A stretch of 64,000 nucleotides of DNA from Planococcus versutus. GTDB taxonomy: Bacteria > Bacillota > Bacilli > Bacillales_A > Planococcaceae. The DNA lies in contig NZ_CP016540.2 of the NCBI RefSeq assembly GCF_001186155.3, positions 1,590,001 through 1,654,000 of the forward strand, read 5' to 3'. A program made the position numbers and the translations under genes. Numbering within the stretch: position 1 is the stretch's first letter; each line of letters starts with the position of its first letter. Positions 29,553 through 36,172 of this stretch are shown here, piece after piece. A model generated the notes under the pieces. The model was not told the origin of the DNA. It saw only the letters and a program-made list of their open reading frames with translations, and searched no databases.

Positions 29553-29583
29553 AAAAAAGCTCTCCAATTCAGGAGAGCTTTTT
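29553..29583 (-). terminator. Rho-independent terminator after the DUF2922 gene
   Basis: A 13-bp stem (AAAAAAGCTCTCC with its complement) with a 6-base loop lies 2 bases past the stop at 29586. Confidence 0.85.
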
Positions 29584-29585
29584 GC

Positions 29586-29801
29586 TTATACTTCGTACTC
29601 TACAATATTTCGTTCGACAATACGAGCACCTTTCACAGCGCCTAATGGCGAGCCTTCTACTTCGAAAACAGCGTGTGTAATAATGGCTTGCATTCCTACA
29701 AGCAATTCAGCATCCGTAACGTCTTCTCGTGGGTCATCTACTGTCAAAGTAACATCTTTTCCGGCAGTTGTCATAAAAATCAATTCCAATGTTTTAGCCA
29801 T
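29586..29801 (-). CDS. DUF2922-family protein
   Basis: 71 residues matching DUF2922 (LELIFMTTAGKDVTLTVDDPRED, IVERNIVEYEV). It is soluble, acidic and of unknown function. AGGAGG lies 8 nt before the ATG. It sits 22 bases after the DUF1659 remnant, in the usual DUF1659-DUF2922-YvrJ order. Confidence 0.8.
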   Translation of the reverse strand: MAKTLELIFMTTAGKDVTLTVDDPREDVTDAELLVGMQAIITHAVFEVEGSPLGAVKGARIVERNIVEYEV

Positions 29802-29823
29802 CTTTTTTTCCTCCTAAAATGTA

Positions 29824-30027
29824 TTACTGATAAATTGTACTAGCGGATTGCTTTTCAACATTCATCAATGTCTTTGTTCCAAAGTTTGTTAAGACAGCTG
29901 CTGTGCCAAAAATGCCGTCCACTGCTGCAGCTTCTTTAACATTATGGTACGATTTAAATTTTCTCTTTACTTTGCCATTCGTATCTAATCCGTTGTCGTA
30001 CGTGTAAGTGAGTGGTTTTTTATCTAG
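29824..30027 (-). pseudogene. DUF1659-family gene, 5-prime end missing
   Basis: 67 open codons end in a normal stop and match DUF1659 from near the start of the domain (LTYTYDNGLDTNGK, YHNVKEAAAVDGIF). An in-frame TGA lies at 30028-30030, and no ATG, GTG or TTG exists in the first two-thirds. Only about 5 to 10 N-terminal residues appear to be lost. Beyond this point the DNA is phage-like, so the simplest reading is that prophage insertion cut the gene at its 5-prime end. Confidence 0.65.
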
Positions 30028-30156
30028 TCAATATCAGTCAAAATAAACATCTGAAATCGAGTTCCTTCTATATAATACAGATTCAGTACTCTAATCTAAT
30101 GTAGAACAATCCAAGTTGTGATGTGCGAATTTTTGTGCGAGTAACTCTATGAAATA

Positions 30157-30192
30157 AAAAAAGCCCTCGACCGGTTAAGGTGAGGGCTTTTA
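30157..30192. terminator. Rho-independent terminator, outer copy
   Basis: The 10-bp stem AAAAGCCCTC with its complement is flanked by A and T runs; the loop contains ACCGGTT. The stem is identical to the one at 30331-30374. Confidence 0.8.
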
Positions 30193-30293
30193 CATAGGTA
30201 CTCTCAATTGAGTGGTCAGCTAGTGACTTGCGCTATGTTCGCATATGCATCTTCAAACTGAACCAACGTTTCCGCGCCAGTCAGCAAAACCAT
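30157..30293 (-). ncRNA. Candidate small RNA of about 135 nt
   Basis: A minus-strand promoter-like pair (TTGTTT at 30323-30328, 17-base spacer, TATACT at 30300-30305) points to the outer terminator at 30157. The transcript would start near 30293. It contains a 25-codon frame with no ribosome binding site. Only sequence signals support it. Confidence 0.35.
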
Positions 30294-30299
30294 GTCTTT

Positions 30300-30328
30300 A
30301 GTATATCGACACAACAATAAGAAAACAA
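30300..30328 (-). promoter_or_regulatory. Possible sigma-A promoter of the candidate small RNA
   Basis: TTGTTT and TATACT are 17 bases apart on the minus strand; the -10 matches 5 of 6, the -35 only 3 of 6. Confidence 0.35.
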
Positions 30329-30330
30329 AT

Positions 30331-30374
30331 AAAAAAAGCCCTCCAACTGTTCCCAGGCAGTCAGAGGGCTTTTA
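30331..30374. terminator. Rho-independent terminator of the phage late operon
   Basis: The stem AAAAGCCCTC with its complement is followed on the leftward strand by seven T. It lies about 50 bases past the endolysin stop. Confidence 0.82.
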
Positions 30375-30423
30375 GTGAAGTAATGCTATTTAGTATCTTA
30401 CTCTTATTTTGTTCGTACCTAGA

Positions 30424-31455
30424 TTATACGTTTAACCCATCGCGTCTTGCAAGAATGACCGCAAGCTCTGCACGTGTAATGTAATCGTTAGGTCGGCCAT
30501 CTCGTATAAGTCTCTTTTCTTCAACGTGTTCCCAAGCCTTTTCTGCCCATTCTGGAATTTCATTTTTGTTTTCAGCACTTTCCACTTTTTCTTCCTCCTT
30601 CGGTTTCTGGACTGGCGGTACAGGTTTTACAATCGGTGGCTCTGGTTTGTTTAGATTAGCGATAATGGCATTGAGTTTTGCGTCTGTAGCTTTTCCTGCA
30701 ATGCCGTCAACCTTTAATCCTGTCGCTCGCTGTACAGTCTTAATCGCATTTGTAGTTGCTTTCCCTTTCAATCCATCTACCTTTAATTTGTATCCAGCTT
30801 TTACAAGTTTCGACTGAATCACTTTCACGCGTTCTATTTCTTCTTTGATGATTCGGTCTTTCTCTTTATGGATAACTGACATTGTGCCACGTCCTGGAAT
30901 ACCATCTACTGCACTAAAGCCTTTAGCCTTTTGGAACTTCTCAACAGCTGTAATAGAACCGTCTCCGTGGATGCCGTCAACATCACCTGTATAAAAACCT
31001 AATTGAACTAAAACTTCCTGTACCGTTCTAATTTCAGGATCATCAATCCATAATATCGGATTAACATTTGTTGTATAGCGATTATTCCAACGCCCTTTTG
31101 ACATCTCAAAGTGAAGGTGTACGCCTGTAGATTTTCCTGTCGTACCCTTCACTCCGATTTTCTGCCCTTGTTTAACACGTTGGTTCAGCCTTACGTTAAT
31201 AGATGCCAAGTGTGCATATAACGTTTCATAGCCATTATCGTGTGTAATGATGAGGTAACGTCCAAATCCTGTACGATTCGGGTTGTTGTCCAGAAAGCGA
31301 ACCTTGCCAGCTGCAGAAGCGACGATGTTGTTGTTCGTATGACTCGTATAATCTGCGCCCCTGTGCATGACTCGTGGCTTTCCTGTTTTAGGATCTACAC
31401 GATAACCAACTAAACTGTTTAAATAACCTTCACATGGTTTAATAAATGTTGCCAT
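30424..31455 (-). CDS. Phage endolysin, M23 peptidase with two peptidoglycan-binding domains
   Basis: 343 residues. An N-terminal M23 LytM-type metallopeptidase has the Zn ligands His31 and Asp35 (HRGADY) and His115 in HLHFE, with His81 beside. Two PG_binding_1 repeats lie at about 140-195 and 205-265 (VDGIHGDGS, VDGLKGKAT). A proline linker and a partial SLH-like C-terminus (RPNDYITRAELAVILARRDG) follow. It cuts peptide cross-links at the end of the lytic cycle. There is no signal peptide, so export depends on the holins next door. GGGGAG precedes the ATG. Confidence 0.9.
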   Translation of the reverse strand: MATFIKPCEGYLNSLVGYRVDPKTGKPRVMHRGADYTSHTNNNIVASAAGKVRFLDNNPNRTGFGRYLIITHDNGYETLYAHLASINVRLNQRVKQGQKIGVKGTTGKSTGVHLHFEMSKGRWNNRYTTNVNPILWIDDPEIRTVQEVLVQLGFYTGDVDGIHGDGSITAVEKFQKAKGFSAVDGIPGRGTMSVIHKEKDRIIKEEIERVKVIQSKLVKAGYKLKVDGLKGKATTNAIKTVQRATGLKVDGIAGKATDAKLNAIIANLNKPEPPIVKPVPPVQKPKEEEKVESAENKNEIPEWAEKAWEHVEEKRLIRDGRPNDYITRAELAVILARRDGLNV

Positions 31456-31456
31456 C

Positions 31457-31726
31457 TTAAAACTCCCCTTCTTTTGATTGTCCTTCGCGCTGTTTGACTA
31501 CTTCGAACAGACCTACACTCGCAAGTCCTGCAAGACCACCTGCCCACAATCGATTAACGTAATCCAAGTCTGTAAATGGTGCTGCGGAAAAGCCAATCAG
31601 TAAACCGACCAGTAAAGCGATAACTGGAATAAAGTTAAGTGGTACATTCACTGCCTTTTTAATCATTTCTACCAATGCTGTGATAATTGGCGCCAAAATC
31701 GCTGCAAAGATTAATACTGCTGCCAT
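31457..31726 (-). CDS. Phage holin-like membrane protein (A118-holin type)
   Basis: 89 residues with two or three hydrophobic segments (VLIFAAILAPIITALVEM; FIPVIALLVGLLIGF; LWAGGLAGLASVGLF) and a charged tail (KQREGQSKEGEF), the pattern of A118-type holins. It is 2 bases from the endolysin gene and 2 from the other holin. AAAGGAGG precedes the ATG. Two holin-type genes in a row may be a holin plus antiholin or pinholin, which sequence cannot settle. Confidence 0.7.
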   Translation of the reverse strand: MAAVLIFAAILAPIITALVEMIKKAVNVPLNFIPVIALLVGLLIGFSAAPFTDLDYVNRLWAGGLAGLASVGLFEVVKQREGQSKEGEF

Positions 31727-31728
31727 TA

Positions 31729-32241
31729 TTATTCCTCCTTTTTATTGTCTTGCTTGATATTTTCATATTGGACTTGCTGTATCTCTTTGATAAGAGTTGT
31801 TTTATCAAGTTGTTCGAGTACTGGATCTCTTAACAATTTTTGTTCTTTTCCACCAGGGTCCTTATTTAATTTGTCTAATGCGTTATAAAGGATTGGTGGT
31901 ATCGGTAACCCCATTTGCGCACAATTCTCTAGAATAGAAAGTCCTTCATTTACAATAAAGAAACTTGCTACGCCCATAATGATGATGCCGTTTGTATCTT
32001 GGCTCATATGAATAAAAAAGTATTCGATGCCTGCTGTCATAGCCAGTACAACGAATACTGCAAATTTCTTAATAAGACCAGCCATCCCTAACGTGCTATT
32101 TAATGATTTTGTCATCCAAGCACGCAAGATTCCGGTAGTCATATCTAAAAACATAAAAAATAATAATACGACGGTAGCCTCATTGATTAAGCCCGCCAAA
32201 TAAACCGCAAAGCTTGTCAATGCTGCCATGAAACCTTTCAC
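31729..32241 (-). CDS. Phage holin family protein (toxin secretion/phage lysis type)
   Basis: About 170 residues with four hydrophobic segments and the family motif FFMFLDMTTGILRAW, then a charged, lysine-rich tail ending QDNKKEE. The likely start is a GTG 8 nt after GGGAGG; an ATG 8 codons upstream (or 11) would give 178-181 residues. It belongs to the Phage_holin_4-type family and sits at the head of the holin-holin-endolysin lysis module. Confidence 0.78.
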   Translation of the reverse strand: MKGFMAALTSFAVYLAGLINEATVVLLFFMFLDMTTGILRAWMTKSLNSTLGMAGLIKKFAVFVVLAMTAGIEYFFIHMSQDTNGIIIMGVASFFIVNEGLSILENCAQMGLPIPPILYNALDKLNKDPGGKEQKLLRDPVLEQLDKTTLIKEIQQVQYENIKQDNKKEE

Positions 32242-32318
32242 CGCCGTAACCTCCCACCTGAGCATATGCCTCATCCTCTCCCATACCTCAATCCCCCTAT
32301 TTCTCTTTTTAGCAAAAC

Positions 32319-32347
32319 AAAAAGAGCGCCCGATTGGACACTCTTTG
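32319..32347 (-). terminator. Rho-independent terminator after the HEPN cassette
   Basis: On the leftward strand AAAGAGTGTCC and GGGCGCTCTTTTT form a hairpin with a 4-base loop and wobble pairs, about 60 bases after the 55-residue gene. Confidence 0.7.
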
Positions 32348-32404
32348 GATAGTTGCTGAGTTTTACTTATAGCGTATTCTCTAAATAACTATCTTGTTGG
32401 CAAA

Positions 32405-32572
32405 TTAATCGATAACTTCTAGAGTTATTTTCACAATTTTTCCCTTCAGCTCAATCAGTCTTTCGTCAAGTGAATCACTGCAATCAGAAATGCTGGAAAC
32501 TTCCATAAAATCTCTGCAAGACTCCCCTTCCCAATCTTCATTCAGCCAAACCCTACCAACAAACGCCTCCAT
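32405..32572 (-). CDS. Small acidic protein, 55 residues, partner of the HEPN gene
   Basis: A clear gene of 55 residues, very rich in Asp and Glu, with two Cys and a beta-like end KIVKITLEVID. GGGAG lies 7 nt before the ATG. It begins 15 bases after the HEPN stop on the same strand and is followed by a terminator, so the two form one transcript. No family is recognised. An acidic partner could neutralise or bind the HEPN protein, which is inference. Confidence 0.6.
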   Translation of the reverse strand: MEAFVGRVWLNEDWEGESCRDFMEVSSISDCSDSLDERLIELKGKIVKITLEVID

Positions 32573-32587
32573 AAATCTTACTCCCTT

Positions 32588-33559
32588 CTATCGATAAAGT
32601 AACTCATTTAGCCAGATGCTAAAGTGCTCATCGTCCATCTTAATTACATGATTTAGATCTGTTAAGAATCTCTTTATAATTCTTCTGAGTATTTCATCTA
32701 CCTCTGTTGAAAGTTCTTCAACACTGTCCAAAAACTTCAAACTTCTTTTCAAGGTTTTTTCACTAGAAACAGAACCATGAATGTAATTTGATCTGAAAGT
32801 ATACGCTATGCTGATTATACGGTTGATTCGAACCCTTTCCTCATAAGAACTACCTAGTATTCTTGCGACTCTATCAGCTACTTGCATCCTTAACTCAACA
32901 TTTGAATTAGATAAAAGCGACTCTAATGCAGAAATGTAGAATGTTAACTTGCCTGGTAAAAATGATTCGCTTCGCGCTAATAAAATAAAACGATTTGCTC
33001 TATCAAGTTTGTCCGCCTTAAAGTATGGTAGACTATTTGTGGTATAGGTTGTCATAGAGCCTATGGTAATCTTAGGTCTATTGTAGTCTGGTTTCTTCTC
33101 TGTAATTGCTAACTCTTTAATAAACCAAGATTCCGCTTCAACTATTTCTTCTTTAGAAAAATAATTTTCTGTATAGTAGCCCTTTGAATTCACAAAGGTA
33201 ACCGGGGATTTATTTATGGATAACCCACTTTCACTAACGCCTAAAATAATATCAGAATGTAAAGAATGATCTTTAACTAGCCAAAATGAAAATAAAATTC
33301 TTTGATAAATAGATCTAATAGTATGCAGCTCGTTGGAATAATCCAATTGATTATCCGGAACCTCCATATTCAAATAAAAGCAGGGGGAGTTATTTGCTGA
33401 ATCGTACCCTATCGTACCGATCTGATCTTTTACGCGATTTTTTTTCAATAGCGAGACTTGAGAACCGCTTTTTTCTAGATTCATCAGTGAAAATTTCATT
33501 CTTTTAAACTCATCTGCTAATTTCATGTTCGGTAATGTACCGATGACCGCCATTCTCAT
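32588..33559 (-). CDS. ApeA-like HEPN-domain protein (putative RNase)
   Basis: 323 residues. The N-terminal half (1-190) is mixed alpha/beta with no clear family. The C-terminal half (about 190-310) resembles ApeA-like HEPN domains: ANRFILLARSESFLPGKLTFYISALESLL, then the catalytic-type RxxxxH at Arg256-His261 (RSNYIHG). HEPN domains with intact RxxxxH are often metal-independent RNases in antiphage or toxin systems. The gene sits between tail fibre and holins, where phages carry accessory genes, and starts with a strong AAAAGGAG. The 55-residue gene follows. Confidence 0.65.
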   Translation of the reverse strand: MRMAVIGTLPNMKLADEFKRMKFSLMNLEKSGSQVSLLKKNRVKDQIGTIGYDSANNSPCFYLNMEVPDNQLDYSNELHTIRSIYQRILFSFWLVKDHSLHSDIILGVSESGLSINKSPVTFVNSKGYYTENYFSKEEIVEAESWFIKELAITEKKPDYNRPKITIGSMTTYTTNSLPYFKADKLDRANRFILLARSESFLPGKLTFYISALESLLSNSNVELRMQVADRVARILGSSYEERVRINRIISIAYTFRSNYIHGSVSSEKTLKRSLKFLDSVEELSTEVDEILRRIIKRFLTDLNHVIKMDDEHFSIWLNELLYR

Positions 33560-33590
33560 ACTTGTGCTCCTTTTATACTTTGATTTTCCA

Positions 33591-33623
33591 TGGTATAATA
33601 GGATTAACTGAATTCTATTATAC
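33591..33623. promoter_or_regulatory. Inverted repeat with a TATAAT box on each strand
   Basis: GTATAATAG (33593-33601) and CTATTATAC (33615-33623) are perfect 9-bp arms 13 bases apart. The plus-strand box reads TGGTATAAT, an extended -10; the minus-strand box reads TATAAT toward the HEPN gene. The two would be face-to-face and overlapping. Neither has a good -35. It may be an operator as well. Confidence 0.45.
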
Positions 33624-33666
33624 TAAGACCTCACAGGGTTACCGCCCTTACGTGAGGTCTTTTTCT
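33606..33666 (+). ncRNA. Candidate short RNA opposite the HEPN promoter
   Basis: An extended -10 (TGGTATAAT, 33591-33599) would start a plus-strand RNA near 33606, which meets a strong terminator ending at 33666. Length about 60 nt. It would run across the minus-strand -10 of the HEPN gene. Sequence signals only. Confidence 0.3.
33625..33666 (+). terminator. Strong nested terminator hairpin
   Basis: AAGACCTCAC (33625-33634) pairs with GTGAGGTCTT (33652-33661), with an inner AGGG/CCCT stem, then TTTT. It is a rightward terminator, and it sets the HEPN cassette apart from the tail genes. Confidence 0.75.
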
Positions 33667-33745
33667 ATTGTAAATGTTTCCCTTCAAGAAGAAAAGTTTA
33701 TTCTTTATTTAAATTGTCCGCTTAGTCGACAGTTTGAACCGATTT

Positions 33746-35965
33746 TTAATCGAAAACAGTAACCGAAAAACGGTGTCGGGTACTTAAATCGCTAGTATTC
33801 GGGTTTGTAATTCTCACGTATGCTTTAGCGTCCGCAATGTAAGGCATGAAGAATAAGTTAAACCCTAACGGCATCCCATAACCCGATATAGAAATTTGAC
33901 TACTGTTGACCACACCTACCCCCGTTAATTCTTTATCAATGTACGTATTTGCTGGAATGTTAAAAGTTCCTAAATCAACTTGTGGATATTTTCGGTACTT
34001 TGCTTGTTTTTCCCATGGCAAGAAAGTAGTTGCCCCTGTCGAGTTTCGGTAGTATACATCGTTACTATTTCCATCGTGGAAAAATTGGAATGTCCAAAAA
34101 CCGATGTTTTTTTTCTTTGTCTTGTACGTGATAAACGTACCCGATGGGGTAGGAAAACCGCCATTGTCCGATGATGTTACACGCATGTTTGATATGCCAA
34201 GTGGGAACACGTCTAAATTAGACGTATTGGTTGCAAAGTTCCTCGGTAAAATATTCACACCCCCGCTTGTACTTCTCCCTTCTTTCGATACCGTAAAATC
34301 TGCTAAATTGGTCGCGTTGCCGTGGTACAGTAATGCTTTTGTCACAGTCGTCATTTCAATTTTTGAAGCTGTGGCTTTAGTTAAGAAAGAGCGTAACCGT
34401 AGTTCTAATCCTCCCCATCCGTTTGTATGTCCTAACACAATCAACAGGCTTTTTTCAGTGGCTACTTTTGTGAGTAAGTCGTCCATTTGTTGATCTGTTA
34501 ACACGAGCAATTCTGAACATTTCATTTCAAATTGATTTAACGGAATTTCATCACCATCAAATACACCACCGTTTGTGCCTGCAACCCCGTTTGTCGCACT
34601 TCTCGCATAACTGAAATGACTTTGAATCACTTTTTTAGCAGAATCTGTTGTACTGCCCCACGGATATGCTAACCCGTTACAAGGAATATTAAGCGATTGT
34701 AAAAACTCTTTTGGTTTCACAATTTCAAGAAGAACATCTTCTTCGTGCAACCAAGCTTGTGCGGGTTTCGGTAAATTAAAGTTTACAGGTTCTGATAATT
34801 GTAGTGTTAGCACACTACCTGTCAATGAATACCCCGTGGAAACAACCGTTTTGTTGATCGTCCCTGCTGAATCCATCAACCTTATCTTCGTACCCTTTGC
34901 AAAGGTTTTCACCATTGGAATACCGCTTGTGTTGATTAGTTTTAACGTAGTATCTCCAATTGCTAACGGTTCAGAAAAAGACATATAACTTAAAATGGTG
35001 TGACTGTCGGTATGTGAACCAAATTCCCAACCTTCTTTATACATTTCGATAATTTCAGTTTCACCTAACTTACTTTCGGTATACCCTGTGTAAGTGCTAT
35101 TGATAAAGATTGTTCCTTTTACGCCAAATTCATCCATAACGGGTTTCATCTTCGTGTAGTCATTCATGTACGCATCATCGAATGTAATGGCTATGACAGG
35201 TTTACGTTCATAACCGCCACCGTTGCTAATGTTGTGAGTGGCAATCCCTTGCGATTTTTCTTTATTTAATAAAATGGGCAGTTCTTCGAGTTTTAACGAT
35301 TCTTCTGCAAGCTGTTCACTAAGCTCTTGCTTTTCAGCATCTAATCGTGCTTTTAAAGTTACATACGTTTTGTCGTCTGATACTCTAGCTGCAGCTGCTT
35401 CTATAGATGAATCGCCTTCCACTATAATGCTGTCGAATTGCGATTGAACGCCTTTCGCTACTATCTCAGCTGTGGTAGCTTTTGATAATGCTGTAGTTGA
35501 CTTGGTTTCCGCATTCAATACTTTTGTATCAACTTTAGATTCGTAGGCACGTTGTATTGCTAGTTGTTCACCTTTTAATTGCGAAACCGTAATCACATTA
35601 ACGCCCGTAGCTTCTAAATCATCAGAACTTTTCTTAACTGTAATGCGCCCAGACGTCGTGTTGGTCGGAAACTTCTTACGATAACTCGAATCTGTGGAAG
35701 ACGTAGCTGTAAACTCCACTTGGTATTCACCGGCTGGAATTAACTCTTTCAACGTGAATCGGATTATTTCTGCACTAAACGTTGCTGAACCTTCAAATAC
35801 TACTCCGATACGTCCCCAAATAGAAACGGATAATATTTTATTCGACAGATCCACAACACCACCTTTTTCATCACGAGGAATATACCCAAGCGTTAAATGG
35901 TGCCCTTGCTTGAATACATTACCACCTTCGACCAAATCTATATTGGTCACTTCGAGATTATTCAT
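33746..35965 (-). CDS. Phage baseplate upper protein (BppU-like) fused to polysaccharide deacetylase
   Basis: 739 residues. An N-terminal BppU-like domain (about 1-110) is followed by a coiled-coil stalk (about 120-235) and a NodB-type polysaccharide deacetylase domain from about 255. The latter has motif 1 TFDD (261-264), motif 2 HTDSH (318-322) and motif 3-like AYPWG, all metal and catalytic residues. A beta-rich C-terminal domain (about 520-739) is probably receptor-binding. It should sit on the tail tip and remove acetyl groups from a surface glycan during infection. The gene follows the tail endopeptidase and a 70-residue gene, typical for the host-range module. Confidence 0.82.
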   Translation of the reverse strand: MNNLEVTNIDLVEGGNVFKQGHHLTLGYIPRDEKGGVVDLSNKILSVSIWGRIGVVFEGSATFSAEIIRFTLKELIPAGEYQVEFTATSSTDSSYRKKFPTNTTSGRITVKKSSDDLEATGVNVITVSQLKGEQLAIQRAYESKVDTKVLNAETKSTTALSKATTAEIVAKGVQSQFDSIIVEGDSSIEAAAARVSDDKTYVTLKARLDAEKQELSEQLAEESLKLEELPILLNKEKSQGIATHNISNGGGYERKPVIAITFDDAYMNDYTKMKPVMDEFGVKGTIFINSTYTGYTESKLGETEIIEMYKEGWEFGSHTDSHTILSYMSFSEPLAIGDTTLKLINTSGIPMVKTFAKGTKIRLMDSAGTINKTVVSTGYSLTGSVLTLQLSEPVNFNLPKPAQAWLHEEDVLLEIVKPKEFLQSLNIPCNGLAYPWGSTTDSAKKVIQSHFSYARSATNGVAGTNGGVFDGDEIPLNQFEMKCSELLVLTDQQMDDLLTKVATEKSLLIVLGHTNGWGGLELRLRSFLTKATASKIEMTTVTKALLYHGNATNLADFTVSKEGRSTSGGVNILPRNFATNTSNLDVFPLGISNMRVTSSDNGGFPTPSGTFITYKTKKKNIGFWTFQFFHDGNSNDVYYRNSTGATTFLPWEKQAKYRKYPQVDLGTFNIPANTYIDKELTGVGVVNSSQISISGYGMPLGFNLFFMPYIADAKAYVRITNPNTSDLSTRHRFSVTVFD

Positions 35966-36170
35966 TCGGCATAGCTCCTTCCTTTAGCACTAGCGATTTC
36001 TTAAAACCGTCAAGTTGCACTTTGTATTTGTCTAACTCTTCAGCTACAACAGGCGAGACCATGAAGAAGAAGTCAAAGTCTTCTGATGCGGCGATGTTTT
36101 GTCCGATTTGTCCTGAGAGGATATCGCCGTTTTTATCTACGTTCACAAACACCTGAACAGTTTCCTCCAT
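35958..36170 (-). CDS. Small phage protein, tail region, function unknown
   Basis: About 70 residues, acidic, soluble (VQVFVNVDKNGDILSGQIGQ), overlapping the next gene by 8 bases. The ATG after CAGGAGGG is chosen; a TTG two codons earlier is too close to the site. Small genes in this position often encode a baseplate accessory, but no family is recognised. Confidence 0.6.
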   Translation of the reverse strand: MEETVQVFVNVDKNGDILSGQIGQNIAASEDFDFFFMVSPVVAEELDKYKVQLDGFKKSLVLKEGAMPNE

Positions 36171-36172
36171 AT

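Larger units (their letters stand above)
30028..30423. other. Left prophage end: twin terminators, no protein gene
   Basis: 395 bases between the DUF1659 remnant and the endolysin stop. They hold two terminators with the same stem (30157-30192 and 30331-30374) and a possible promoter between them. The attachment core probably lies near 30,028, but a direct repeat cannot be tested without the right end. Confidence 0.5.

Noticed and set aside
30028..30120. Attachment core sequence
   Set aside because: The right end is outside the window, so no direct repeat can be matched; only the gene break is reported.
30217..30294. 25-codon frame in the candidate small RNA
   Set aside because: No ribosome binding site; the RNA signals around it are stronger than the coding signal.
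33562..33762. Plus-strand frame across the inverted repeat
   Set aside because: It runs through a terminator hairpin and has no site; chance frame.
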